Shown here: piece after piece, positions 40,351-63,479 of the stretch
Layout: each line of letters opens with the position of its first letter
Position numbering within the stretch: position 1 is the stretch's first letter
Source: Molanna angustata
Lineage: Eukaryota > Arthropoda > Insecta > Trichoptera > Molannidae
NCBI GenBank assembly: GCA_963576475.1
Contig: OY754978.1
Location: forward strand, 7,638,629 to 7,702,628
Reading direction: 5' to 3'
Length of the DNA: 64,000 nucleotides
Position numbers and translations under genes: made by a program
Notes under the pieces: model-generated
The model's database searches: none
Told to the model about the DNA's origin: nothing
What the model saw: the letters and a program-made list of their open reading frames with translations, nothing else

Positions 40351-41094
40351 TGATGGTTTTGGTTTGAAGAAGAAGAAATATCCCGAGATCTGTGTGCAGA
40401 TACCAACTAAGCAAAAAACACAAAATCCCCATCTTCAAGTTTTTTTTGCTGATAATTCTACCACGCTTGACAGCGATTCGATATCATAGATCCATTACAA
40501 TCTAAATTTAAATCGTAGGGTTGAAATTAAAAAAAAATACCGTAATGCAAAGTACAAATAAAATACTTATTGCTGCTAAAAATAAGTCGGAGTAAGTCGA
40601 TTGCTCATGACTAAAAAATACTTGGACTCCATGACTAATTCACAGGCTAAATTTAACGTATAACTCATAATATTATTTCATGAATGTTTTCTTTTTTTTT
40701 GTTTTGACAAAAAAATCGAGTCTATAGATAGCCAAGATAGATAGTAATAATTTATGCAAAAATTTACATCGTGAAGTAGGTAAAGTTTATGAATTGCATC
40801 GCCTGTTAAACGAACAATGCGAATGTGATTAAAAAATATATGTGATCATAATTACTAACATCTTCGTCGGAGATCATCGAGTAAATTTCTCTCAACACCA
40901 GAACCGCAATACATTACAGCTATAGATTGCTATAGTACCGGCATTTGAGTGATATTACTATTTCAACAACTTTCTTAAAAATGTTAGTTATAATAATGTT
41001 CGCAAAATAAAGGACAAAGTTTATAATCTAGTGAGGCAACTCCATAATTAGCCATATAGAAAAAAAAAATGAAATTAATAACTCTACGACATTT

Positions 41095-41640
41095 TTTTAT
41101 AATTAGCAAAGGATAATCAGACAGAAGAAATACCCAGAAGGATCGGAATAGGTTGGGCAGCCTTTGAGAAACTTAAAATGTCTTAAAAACAAAGATATTC
41201 CGATAAGTATAAAAATAAGAATGAAACATGTATCCTGACTGTGCTTGAAACTATCGCGCTAACTGCGTGGACCATGCATAAGCTAAAAAGCACTCAAAGA
41301 TCCATGGAAAGGCAAATGCTAGGCAGAATAAGAAATGAGGAAACCAGATGCCAGACAAAAATTGTCGATATCATAGATCGAGTTGCAAAACTTAAATGGT
41401 AATGGACGGGTCATGTTGCCAGACAGTGAATGGACAGAAGTGCACCCAAAATTCTGAAATGGAGACCATGGGATATAATTCGATATGAAAAGGTGAATAG
41501 ACCGGACTCAAAAAAGGTGGGACCGTGGGGCGATAATATTGTCCGCATCGCTGGAAAGAGATGAGTCCGAAAAGCCTATAAATGACGAAAGAATGTAGAA
41601 GAGGCTTCATCCAGCAGTAGAGAGATGACTGAAGGAAGAA
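41095..41640 (+). pseudogene. RTE-like LINE ORF2 C-terminal fragment, heavily degraded
   Basis: Reads as a broken relative of 33690-34310: RRIGIGWAAFEKL, LKNKDIPISIKIRM, then GRVMLPDSEWTEVHPKF and AIILSASLERDE with many stops and shifts. Confidence 0.65.
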
Positions 41641-41999
41641 GAATAACTACTTTTTATTCCTCTTGATCGCTTGATCGTTTCAACTTGTAAATCTTTTCTA
41701 CTGATAAAATTAGAAATGTTATAAAAACACCAAATTAAATTTGACAAGACCCTTGCATCGTCCCATTAAGAGGAATGAAAAATCGTAAAGTTAATAATTT
41801 GCTTTGATTTTTACCTACATATTATATGATAAGTTATTATAATAATTAAAGAGCCTCACAGCTCTGCAGCCAAGTGTCGTTTTTTTTATATTTCCTTATT
41901 AAAATTATTTGATAAGACATCATGGCTTAACGAGGTAGCATTATTTGACATTTTTCTCATTCTGAAGATGCTCATCGAAAAGCGATACCGATATCTTCT

Positions 42000-42180
42000 T
42001 CTTCTTCTTTAGCCTGTTTTTATCCATTCTTGGACATAGACCTCCCCCTTGATCCTCCACAACTCCCTGTCTTGGGCACACTGCATCCATCTCCCTCCGG
42101 TACATTTCGACACTTCTTCGACTTGTTCTCGGTCGCCATTCTACGATCTTTTTGGTCCATCGTGAATCCTGGCATCCGTA
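42000..42180 (-). pseudogene. LINE ORF2 C-terminal tail fragment
   Basis: Reverse complement resembles the last 50 codons of the 33.7-kb family (QCAQDRELWRIKGEVYVQEW-like) with stops. It begins in a TTC repeat. Confidence 0.5.
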
Positions 42181-42189
42181 AATAATATA

Positions 42190-45160
42190 TATTTATTTAT
42201 TTTATTTAAATGTTGCCCATTGTATTAAAATTTGCCATTTATAATGACATTTTAAAAACAAAGAAACAAAAGTTTACATCTACAGGATTATTAACACACA
42301 GTTTAACATAATTGAGAAATTTGATTTTAAATTGTGGTGTTTAGGTTTATATGTCCTCTTAATCGTTGAATTTGGCCCAAATATATCGATATTTGGTTTA
42401 TAAATGTGATTTTTGTGTTTTTTTTTAAATCAGTATAATTTTTCCTCATTCTATGATATATAAGATTACAAAAAAACATTATAAAAATATTATTATATTA
42501 TATTGCATACTTGGCGCCCAAGATGCTTCATAAATAGGCACAAAAGTATCTTAAAGCGGTTCTTTTCGAATCTCATTATGCTAGCTATTGGTTTCTTGTA
42601 AAAGAACAACATACACACAAACAATGTTATATATATTTACCTTTAACGCAATCTCCAATTCTTCTTCCCTCATTTCTGCCTCGCTGTTGTATTGAATGCA
42701 AATCGTGTGAGAAATCTACATGGTTTAGCAATGAAACAACGAAGCCACTTTTTTCCAATAATTCCGCAATAAACCCTATATCCTATAGGGCTATGTTCAT
42801 TTAGGTAACTGTCAATAACATCGTTTTCATCTTATCTTATAATAAATTATGTAATTGTATTTTAGGCATTAATTGCATATTAAACAGCCGACGAATTTCA
42901 ATTTGCATTTAAATGCTATTTATTATTATAGATTGGTTCGAATATTCGTTTCGTCAAATTATGCAGATATTCCAATTGGGAGTTTGTTCGACACGAGATG
43001 GCATGTCAACGGTATTTTTATTATTTATTAGCAAAACCGGTACACTTTTAGAAAAAATATAATTATGTTTCGCAGATTTAGCACATCGTCACATCACAAA
43101 ATTATCGGATTAACATTTTCAATTTATTGCGAACTTGTATAAATATCTTAACCAAATATACCTAACACAAAACAATGTATGTGTGAACTCAAATTATTAT
43201 GTCGTGCTTGGTTAAATATTGGGCAGGTTACGTATTATAAAACTTCCGGTAAAAAATAATGAGTAGGTAAAAAAATCACAATCACATTCGATGACACAAA
43301 TAATGTAAATAAACGATTTCGTTTTGTCTTCTCGCAATGGATTAAGAATAATTTCTTTAGTGTCGAAGAAACATTGACTAGATTTAACTTTTTCACATTG
43401 ACAAATGCAATTTTATTCGTTGATTTTTGTATGGTTCACACATGTCGTCATCAAAAATTCATCACAAAATTCCATAGTAAAAACACTCCCATCGTAGCTG
43501 ACGGTTCATCGCGCTAATAAATGCAGACACGAATGCCGTGCAAAATTCGCCGAAAATCACATATTATAATATTGAAAATACCTAAATGTCATTACAATCA
43601 AAGCAACAATAAAACAACGACAGTATGGGAGGATTTATCAGCGAATTTCAAAATTATTTCGTAATTAAATGTAACCACACGCGGCCCGTGTCACGAACTA
43701 ACTCATTCTTGGTTCTTCGCGGCCACGCAATAACAACAGGTGAAGCATCAAACTTAGGCAACAGGTAGTTGGCTACTTTTAATATACCTACCTACGTATG
43801 ATGCGATATTAAAAAGCGCTTGTGTTGGTTAATAATTGTATGGTAGTGTGAGTTCGAGGTTCGAGAAGAGAACAATAATATCGAGTGCCCCAGAGTTGGT
43901 ACCACCATTAAATGGGGAATTATCTTTAAATCCAACATGAATCTATTTCAATGCAAATGTATTATGAACTCAAAATGGGGAAAAGAATATTATATATTAT
44001 ATTTTATTTTTATCCTCCAAGATTCTTCTGCAAATCCTCCAGTGATTTTTTTTGCATCCGTATCTGTTTCTGAATAATGTACTGTAGAAATTTACACATT
44101 TTCATAGAATTATTTTGATTTATTTATTTTTTATGTTGATCTGAATAAAACAAATTAACATTTGATTGTTATTTTTTTACTTTAATCTGCATAGAATGAA
44201 AAAAAAACTATATTTTCATAAATATCTTAAACAGCGATATGTATGTACCTACCTACGTTATCATTTTTTCACCTGTGTTTGAACGATTTGAAATTGTATA
44301 AGTTTATTATTATTATTTCAATATAAGCAATTCGACCATTCAAGGACGATTTGTGTCATTTGACGACATAATAACTTTATTTAAAAACAATAAAAAAACT
44401 AAATAAAAACCGTTCAAAAAGGCAAACAACGCCTATAAAACTATTATGTTTTACTCGATGAATTTTTACATTTCCCCGTAAATTATTGGGGATATAATAA
44501 AGGTGTCGAATCTGTAGTGGAAACTATTATAATAATATGGATCATGGATATGTACAGTACAGTACCTAATTGGCACTGTTAATCGATACTCCTAATGGCA
44601 AATTAATCTTGTATTTGCCATTGTAAATCGATAAAGCTAGAAACAGCTGTTGTACAAATAATATATTTATAAAAAAAAATATTGTCAACGATTTCTTTTC
44701 TATTATATTATTATTTAGATTATCCATTAATTTTTTATTTGCCCATAGTAGGTATTTAAGCAATAGGAATACAGTAGGTATTTAAGGCAAAAAAATACAG
44801 TAGGTATTTAAGTAATAGGAATCAAAAATAGGTATAAAATTAACTTCCGTCGAAACTGCTGAAACCATGATAATATGCAATCTTAGGTTGGTACTTTATT
44901 TTTTCGACACTAGCACAAATTTATTTTCATTAATGGCAGCATTTCATAACGAATAATACTGTGTTGCTATTATCAACGAAATGATTTTTATTTTTTAAAG
45001 TTTTGAAAACTTGCAAAATCAGGCGAGTGACAAATTAATGTTGAATGTTGGGGCGGGGGTAACTTCAATTCGTAATATTTAATACGCGTATTCTTTTAAA
45101 CTGTTTTTTTATTTATAAAACATTCTATTATTTTTGGATCTTTTAACTGATATTTTATCA
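42190..45160. other. Intergenic region upstream of USP14
   Basis: AT-rich with no recognised gene or repeat. A short GC-richer patch near 43680-43740 (cacgcggcccgtgtcacg) could be regulatory, but nothing defines it. A small triplication of agtaggtatttaag lies at 44746-44812. Confidence 0.4.
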
Positions 45161-45163
45161 AAA

Positions 45164-56515
<11,352 letters not shown>

Positions 56516-56621
56516 GTCACAAAATATTATTATTCTAATGTATACATGTTATGTCATTGAAATTATTCACAAATTGTACCACACTTCATGTTGTTCTAAA
56601 ATTAAATCATTTTTGCATTTT

Positions 56622-56627
56622 AATAAA
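56622..56627 (+). promoter_or_regulatory. USP14: Candidate USP14 poly(A) signal
   Basis: AATAAA about 107 bases after the stop, with a second AAATAAA-like motif just after it. Confidence 0.5.
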
Positions 56628-56782
56628 AATAAATGAAAGCTATAATAAACATGTGTTAAAAGTGACAGATGAAAAATTGGAAAAAATAAATTTATTGAAT
56701 TAAAGAAGCTTGATACAATCAAATTGGAGTTTTTTTTTTTATTGACAATTTTATTTTTTAAGTGCGAAAATGTTATGACAAA

Positions 56783-56957
56783 ATGATTGATGTGAAAACA
56801 TTTCGTGACATTTTGAATGATTATAGGGCGAGAAAGATATTCTTTCTGCTTTGGGGTGCCCTTGTAGGTTATGTCTGTTATTTTTTTGTTGTACAACGTC
56901 TCGATTTAACTTTTTATTTTGATATTTTTATGCTGGTTTTCCTAATATTCTTTTCGG
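56783..56957 (+). CDS. DCST-like exon 1 (two membrane helices)
   Basis: Encodes MIDVKTFRDILNDYRARKIF followed by two hydrophobic segments, donor TCGG|gtgagt. The frame is open back to 56762, so the true start is uncertain by a few codons. Confidence 0.75.
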
Positions 56958-59900
56958 GTGAGTAATTTTATAATACTTTTGTTTTTGATAAATCTTTAAT
57001 TATCATTTGAAAATCAATAATTATTATTCAAAAATAACAAAAAAATTTAAAAGAAGCTAATAAAGGCTTTACTTTGTTATTTTGAGTGTTTACTATTCCA
57101 TTTAAACTTATCCCAGTTTAGTTATTGAACTGTCATTATTTTATGTTGTCATCAGAAAAACATGAAGCTATCACTTTGAAAATGATTGAATAAATAAATC
57201 TCATTTGTTGTTCAAAGTTAGTTATTGTAAATATATTATTTGAATATTCAGTTAAATATTCTAATTCTTTTAATATTCTTATTTTTAGCAATTGGTCATT
57301 CATTCTCAATTCAAGTTCGATGCATAGCGTGCTTACTGTTACCATCAGTATTTCGTAAGAAGAGTTTTGGAATCATAAGAACTGTTTTAATTTCCTTAAT
57401 TTTAGAAGGTATTGTTGTAACTTTATTTTATTTACCCCATTGATGTTTCTTGATCAAATTATTCTTAGGTAATGTTTTTAGATGATAACTTACTACTTGT
57501 TTCCAATGGCTGTACAACTTCAGTAGAGCTTTAACTTCCTGAACAATGAATTTCCTTCCTTTCAGCACCAGCGCACTCCTACATTCACATTCAGATATCG
57601 GGTGAATCTGCCTTGGTCTTCCCAGTGGTCTCTTGCCCACAGAGTAATTTTTCAGGATGCGTTTTGTGGCTCTTTCTTCTCCCATTCTGACGACATGTCC
57701 AATCCAGGTTAATCACTAGTAATTAATGGTTGCCCTGCCATTGCGCGAATTTCCTCATTGCTTCTTGGTCTCTAGGTACCTGGCGCAATACCCGATCTTA
57801 GGCCTAATATTTTCTACAATATCCTGTTTTCAAATGTTAGCAACCTTTGTTGGTCCTTGAGTGTTATGCACCAGGACCTGGAACCAAGGCAGCGTTCACA
57901 ATGAACGCCAAGTGCACTAAATGACGCTCTAAGCCGTTCATAATGACTGGAAACAGACGTTCAGTTTGAACATCAAGTGTAAGCACCAAACGCTTGGTAA
58001 AATTGTCGGGTGAAAAACGCTGACAGTTATAGTATCTGTTGACTTCTATTTTATCTGTGGAATGATGACTTCTATTTGTTTCTGTGGTATCTATTATGTC
58101 AGTTGACATAATTATGATGACAATATGCATTCACAAGGAGGTCAATTTATAAAAATATTCAAAAATTTCCAATAAAAGGTCAGAAATCATTATTTACTTC
58201 ACTGCTCAATTGTTGTCTTTCGATGAAAATATAACCTAAAAAGAGACATTTATGATAGATGACATTTAAAACTCTCGATGCTATGTTCAGATTGAAACGT
58301 TGCTCAAAAGCGTTCAGTGAGATTGGTGTGAAAAACGCCATAATCTGCAACTTCAGGTACATCCGAAGCCCGACGTGGAGCGTTGTATCTGAACACAGCC
58401 CATACAGGGGGGCAAGTCTGGTTCAATCGGCGAAATCAAAACCCTCGCGATTACCCATATCATGGATATAATTAATATATGGAGTTCTACAATATCTTTA
58501 CATGTCAACTCCATATGATAATTATAATAATAATAATAATAAATTTGGATTATTTTTATAGCGCCGTTTTTGTGATAACCTCACCTCAAGGGCGCTTTGA
58601 ATATATTAGGGGTTATTGTAAGACTCGCGGAAGAAGTGAGTTTTTAGGTGTTTCCTGAATAGTGCTAAGTTGTCGATTTGCCTCAGTTCAGGTGGTAGTT
58701 TATTCCACGAGGCTGGTCCGGCCACAGCAAAAGCACGATAACCGAAGGATGAAGTGTTGACTATTTATTTCAGTCAACTTGCCAATCACGGATGTGGTGG
58801 CTGACCGAAGTGTTTGTTGTGGCTCGTTTACGGTGAGAGGGATGCAGAAGTCTGAAAGATACGTGGGAGCCATGCCATGGATCGCTTTGAAAGTCAACAA
58901 ACATAATTTGTACTTGATTCTCTCTGGCACTTTTAGCCAGTGAAGATTTCGTAGATGGTGGGATATGTGTGAGAATTTCGCGGCTCCGGTGATTAGTCCG
59001 GTAATTATATCCATGATATGGGTAATCACTGGGGTTTTGATTTCGCCGGTCGAACCAGGATTAGGTACTGGTTTAATTAGGCTATTACAGACCCAGAGTT
59101 TCACTCTCTGCAATATGGACTTGGGATATAGGAATGTTCCCAGTACCGTTGCTGCTCTTGTGCCACTTTGAATTCCAGACATAATTTCAACGCTTATCTC
59201 ATGGGTGTGAGAATGTCCCCACTGACAACCACATTATTATAGGGTGGTTTTCTAAAGTAATTCAATTTGGATAGGTAGAGGATTTCGTCTTCTGGGTGTT
59301 CATTTTAAGTCCCATTGCAGCAGCCTGAGTCGTAATGGTAGAGTACTCGGTGTTCTTTTGCTACTTAGGCTATATCGTCTTCATACCCAAATATAGATGA
59401 TAAATTATAATTTATATTCAATTAAGATTATAGAATTATTTATATTATTGGTTAAAAAAACTCATGTGTTTCACTGTAAGTATTTTAGCAGAAAAGATAA
59501 AGGAACGAAATTGTTATAGGTCCTTTACAAAATATAATATACAACAGTGAAGAGGTAGCGAGGGTGTTCTCATGCGGTGCTTCGTTGGCTTCTAATATCA
59601 CAAAAGGCAGATTGGATCTGATGTTTCAACCTTTTATTCAAGGGATATTCGCTCTTCAGGCTAAACAATCTGAGGAAGAAGATTTCACTAAGTATTTATG
59701 CATTACATTCTTAAGAGGTTTAACTGTCTTAGATTTTGAACAATAATAAACGCCTATATCAAACTTATTTTGAAGCCCCGTGTCTGTTGTAAATTTTTGT
59801 ACAGCAAAGTGCACAAGTGGGGTGTATTGCCATGAGGCAATCTCTTCCAACCAACCCAAGCAGTTTTAAGTCTTAATTGTAAAAATTTAGTACAATAGCA

Positions 59901-62900
59901 TTAATGTAGATCGTATGAAAAAATATAGGAATATAAAAGTGATCATTGATCAATGAGGATAGGATGGAAAGAACTGAAGTATTCATTCTTTAAACAAAAA
60001 TTTACCTTTAATATATGGCACAAGCTCTTATTATTTTAGGAAATGTATAATATGTACATGTTCCATGGAATATTCGTTTTATTTTTATTGCTTCTCGGGT
60101 AACTAACAGGTAATAATAATAATAATCAAATTTATATAGCGCCGTTTTATGATATCAAGACCATTCCAAGGGCGCTCGACATTCCAAGGTACTATGCCAA
60201 ATACTTTATTGAGATTAAGGGTCGGTGTCACACGTTCAGTGAACCTCGTAAAATGGAGGTACCTATCTGAAGATGACATCCTATGTGACTGCGGTGCAAC
60301 CCACAGGATGAGAGTCACCTTCTGATATGCCCACTGATGGGGAAGGATGCACCCCTGGAGATCTGCCCCCCTAGACAACGTGTCATTTAGCTCAAGAAAA
60401 CTGACCGCCGTAGCACAGTTGGTAAGCCGTTCGGTTTCTGTGCGGAAAGAAAAGATAACTCAATGTATGGAAGTGACAGTTGTCACATGACTGGCAACTG
60501 TCACTTCCATACATTGAGTTATCTTTTCTTGAGCTAAATGACACGTTGTCTAGGAAGGCTGATTGTGGCGAACGGTAGGGCTATAGTGGTTGCCGCATAT
60601 TGGAGTGGCAGGGTTTAAACCAACCGGACATGTAAGCTAACTTATTAATTTAACACGCACCCAATAATATTCATTATTTAAAAAGTATATTATTAAAAAT
60701 GAGCATGTTGTGGTCAAAAGCAAACTCTTCACACCTCTTAAATAATATGGTTTTATTAAGTAGAATTTATGTAATGGGCTGTACAGAGAAAAAAATCATT
60801 TTTAATCAAAGGTATCCCTGAATGTATATTTATGAAGATTATTACTATTATATAATGTACATCATCATTAATGGCTCCACAGCTTGTGAGCCTTCACCTC
60901 CTCCAGCATTCATCGACATCTTCCTCGATTGTGGCATGTAATCCTCCAGTCACTTATACCAACAGCCTCCACATCCCGCTGCACGCCATTGGAGCTTGAG
61001 TCTACCTTGGGGCTTTGTGTGCAGGTTCCTTTTTGGCACTCTTTCATCGCCCATTCTTTCCACATGTCCTACCCATCGCAGCCTCCCCATCTTTATTTCC
61101 TTTACAATGTTGGGCTCATTATAAATAGTGTCAATATGTACATCCTTTAAGCAATTATTGAAAACTCCAATGTGAGAGATTTTCAAATATTTTGACAGAC
61201 GAAATTGTGAATAGAAAAATTGACTTGTTTATGGAAAACTTATATTCAAAATAGTTAATGCTTAAATTTTATTTTGAATTTTAAAGGCACTATCAGGATT
61301 TGATTGAATTAACTTCAAAGGAATTAGAAACAAATCATGAAGAAACAAGAATGAAAAAAAGATCAAATTTGTGAGTATATGGTGTTCTTTTGATTTCAAC
61401 ATACCTTCATGGATTTACTCATGAATAAGTCATTTTAAGTATTTTTGTCAACGCAATGGAAGTTCAACACTTTGAATTGAATTTTTTTTGAAAAATTGTA
61501 CAAAACACAGTCAAATTAAGAGCATAAAATTTTAATAAGCATTTGTGCTTTAACTAGATATGGGTAACAACTTATGTATAAAACTATATTTAATAATAAA
61601 AATCATTTTTGTAGAGCCATTTCATGATTCAGGATCATTACAAAAACGCGCAGTCTCTTATGTTGCTTTATAGTGAAAGTACTCTTGCTTTCAACAGTGT
61701 GGACATCTGGAGGCAATGCATTCCACTTATTAAGACCACTCACATATTTGTTATTTTAGCCTCTGAAGATGTTAGCTAGTAGATAGACAAGATTATTATA
61801 AGAAAACGTTGAATTGATTGTTGGAAATTTTCATATCTTTTATAGAGATACGGACAATGCAGCTTTGAATGCTGAGATGTATCAAAATAAATACAAAAAT
61901 AAAATAGAAAAAAAATGCCACAGCATTATGGAAAGTGGTAAGTTTGTGTTTTTACTGAAGAAAATCTTCAAAATGAAATATTTTTTATGTTGAATCAACA
62001 AAACTCTTGATTATTAGAATTATTAGTTATTAGAATTTTGTAAATAAAATAGCTGAAGATAACAGTATTGATAAGAAATACTAGAGAAAGAAAATGAATA
62101 GTAGAACTTGATATGTCACCCAAATGGACGGCATCTTTTGAAACAATTTTACCTTGATTAAAATAGCTGTTTCTGTTGACCATGCACTGGGATCATTTAT
62201 GTTGCTCAAGTATTAACTGTGGAATAATTCATATTTGAGAACAATGGATACAGAGATATTAAAAAAATGGAAATGAAAAGTATAAAATTTTATAAATTCA
62301 ACAATAAATCCTATGTACCTACTTGTGTTTTGTCAAAAGCTTTTAACCACATTTTCCCAAAATTGCTTTTTGATCAATTTTGTGTATCTTATACATTCTG
62401 GCCCAAGGATTTAAGCCGCAAACATTTATTTCCTACTTAATATCTCATTTTATCAACAATTTAAATTGCATTGAAAAAATATAATTTACCAATGAATCAA
62501 TAATTTATGCATTTTTATTACTTAAATTAGCGATATTATTTATTTAGTGAGCATAAGATTTTGAAATACATCAGTTTTAAAGCCTTTGACCTGACAGTTG
62601 TATATTTAAGTATGTAAGATATGCTGTTACACTGTGTTACACGTTATCGGCCAGATATGACATACATAGCAAAATGGTAATAATACATGCACATACACCA
62701 TGTCCCTGTTATTGGGGAGTCAGAGAAAACCGTGCACCATAGACTTTGTCTTTGTGTAAATCCATTGCCTTATTATGGTTAAGAGTAATGATTGATTTTG
62801 AAGTTTTAAGCTCTATTTGATTTTTATTTTTGCACTCTTCATGCCCCATTTACCTCTAGCACTTAAAGCCTGGCTCCGATGGTCTATTAATAAGATAAAG

Positions 62901-63410
62901 ATGTGATTTTAGTTTGTTTGTAGCTTCGTCGTCTTGTAGAAAGGTATTTGGTAGCGGTTTGAAAGACTGCACTTCAACATTACCTGTTCTTGTCTCACAG
63001 ATAATGTGTTGGGTCCTGAGATTGGAGTACGCTTGCGAAATTGCTGTGGACTTAAATTCAAATAAACAGTGTGATTATTCTAATGAGGTTGGACGTATTC
63101 TATATTTTAAAAATACAATACGGTTAAAATTATTTTAAAAGCAAATTTTAATCATGCATATTCAAATGGTATTCTTCAAAGTTTTGAGAAAATTTTCAAC
63201 TAATTTGACTGTATTTTTAGATGGATCCAAATATTGGTGAAAACTACGATAAACTATTGAAATTGAAAAATTCCACAGAAAATAAAACATCACATGCAAA
63301 ATTCCATTTTCAAATGAAAGACAAAACCCATTTTATATTTCTGGAAGACTTGAAACAAAGTTCAATGTTTATAGGAAGAGAAATTAAGGAAAACTCTCAT
63401 GTAGTTGCAG
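56783..63410 (+). CDS. DC-STAMP-domain membrane protein, DCST1/DCST2 (sneaky/SPE-42) family (partial, 7 exons)
   Basis: Exons (56783)-56957, 57289-57408, 59520-59691, 61287-61370, 61846-61937, 62924-63087 and 63221-63410 join in phase with GT-AG borders to 332 codons. The order is a short cytosolic start, two membrane helices (about residues 19-37 and 43-60), then SFSIQVRCIACLLLPSVFRK, LISLILEGPLQNI, an extracellular Lys/Glu-rich part with NIT, and a Cys-patterned region (KKCHSIM, SSSCRKVFGSGLKDCTSTLP, RLEYACEI, CDYSNEMDPNIGENYDKL). This pattern is that of DC-STAMP-like proteins, which act in sperm for fertilisation (Drosophila sneaky, worm SPE-42/49, vertebrate DCST1/2). The C-terminal DC-STAMP domain and RING-like end are off the window, so DCST1 and DCST2 cannot be told apart. 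The start is the first in-frame ATG; a T-rich tract ending in AG just before it could instead be an acceptor of an upstream exon. Confidence 0.82.
57289..57408 (+). CDS. DCST-like exon 2
   Basis: 120 nt, acceptor tttttag, donor GAAG|gtattg. It encodes AIGHSFSIQVRCIACLLLPS and IIRTVLISLILEG, the family's RC..L..LPS core. Confidence 0.85.
57440..57700 (-). pseudogene. LINE ORF2 C-terminal fragment
   Basis: Minus-strand frame MGEERATKRILKNYSVGKRP, LGRPRQIHP is the common C-terminal motif of RTE/CR1-like ORF2. It lies in intron 2 of the DCST-like gene. Confidence 0.8.
58405..59071. mobile_element. Palindromic MITE family 1, copy 2, split by a CR1/L2-like LINE
   Basis: The left arm (CAGGGGGGCAAGTCTGGTTC, cggcgaaatcaaaaccctc, gattacccatatcatgga) is mirrored at the right end (tccatgatatgggtaatcac, ggggttttgatttcgccgg). 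The inner part is palindromic (ATATGGAGTT...AACTCCATATG). Copy 1 is at 36093-36567. Confidence 0.8.
58526..59001 (-). mobile_element. 5'-truncated CR1/L2-like LINE with target duplication
   Basis: The minus frame encodes HISHHLRNLHWLKVPERIKY, KLCLLTFKAIHGMAPTYLSD and a broken C-terminus, then a GGCGC-bounded 3' hairpin and a (TTA)n tail. TAATTAT is duplicated at 58519-58525 and 59002-59008. Confidence 0.85.
59520..59691 (+). CDS. DCST-like exon 3
   Basis: 172 nt, acceptor gttatag, donor ACTAA|gtattt. It encodes GPLQNIIYNSEEVARVFSCG and LASNITKGRLDLMFQPFIQG. The donor is chosen because it alone gives the phase needed by exon 4. Confidence 0.82.
60088..60208 (-). repeat. SINE A fragment split by a 75-bp LINE 3' end
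   Basis: SINE A sequence (ttgcttctcgggtaactaac, then ggtactatgccaaata) is interrupted at 60112-60186 by the 3' hairpin and AAT tail of the CR1/L2-like family. AGGT is duplicated at both junctions. Confidence 0.75.
60209..60368 (+). pseudogene. LINE ORF2 fragment with Cys motif
   Basis: Plus frame VGVTRSVNLVKWRYLSEDDI, LCDCGATHRMRVTF resembles the zinc-knuckle region near the end of a non-LTR ORF2. Confidence 0.5.
60370..60554. mobile_element. Foldback element family 2, full copy with a nested 46-bp insert
   Basis: Two long near-perfect arms face each other (CCTAGACAACGTGTCATTTA outward, agataactcaatgtatggaa and gtgacagttg inward). The left arm is interrupted near 60401-60448 by a short insert flanked by AAGAAAA on both sides. 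A half copy is at 34844-34930. Confidence 0.9.
60900..61180 (-). pseudogene. LINE ORF2 C-terminal fragment
   Basis: Minus frame NIVKEIKMGRLRWVGHVERM, GDERVPKRNLHTKPQGR is the conserved LRW.GHV.RM region of RTE-like ORF2. It ends about 100 bases before DCST-like exon 4. Confidence 0.82.
61287..61370 (+). CDS. DCST-like exon 4
   Basis: 84 nt, acceptor tttaaag, donor TTT|gtgagt. It encodes KHYQDLIELTSKELETNHEE, a charged extracellular stretch. Confidence 0.78.
61588..61800 (-). repeat. CR1/L2-like LINE 3' end, copy
   Basis: Minus frame KWNALPPDVHTVESKSTFTI and a 3' gcg...tttttgta stem with a TTA-rich tail match the 27.4 and 58.5 kb family. It ends about 45 bases before DCST-like exon 5. Confidence 0.7.
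61846..61937 (+). CDS. DCST-like exon 5
   Basis: 92 nt, acceptor ttatag, donor GTG|gtaagt. It encodes DTDNAALNAEMYQNKYKNKI and EKKCHSIMES with a conserved Cys. Confidence 0.8.
61940..62920. other. Intron 5 of the DCST-like gene, nothing seen
   Basis: AT-rich intron without recognisable repeat or frame. Confidence 0.4.
62924..63087 (+). CDS. DCST-like exon 6 (Cys-rich)
   Basis: 164 nt, acceptor ttgtag, donor GAG|gttgga. It encodes SSSCRKVFGSGLKDCTSTLP and QIMCWVLRLEYACEIAVDLN, then QCDYSNE; cysteine spacing fits the family. Confidence 0.83.
63221..63410 (+). CDS. DCST-like exon 7
   Basis: 190 nt, acceptor tttttag, donor GCAG|gttaga. It encodes MDPNIGENYDKLLKLKNSTE, FHFQMKDKTHF and REIKENSHVVA. 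It begins with ATG by chance; phase shows it is internal. Later exons are outside the window. Confidence 0.82.
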
Positions 63411-63479
63411 GTTAGATGTCACCATTTGTGATGATAAAAGACAAATTTAGAACAAAGTTTGTTCAAGAGAATTTATTTC

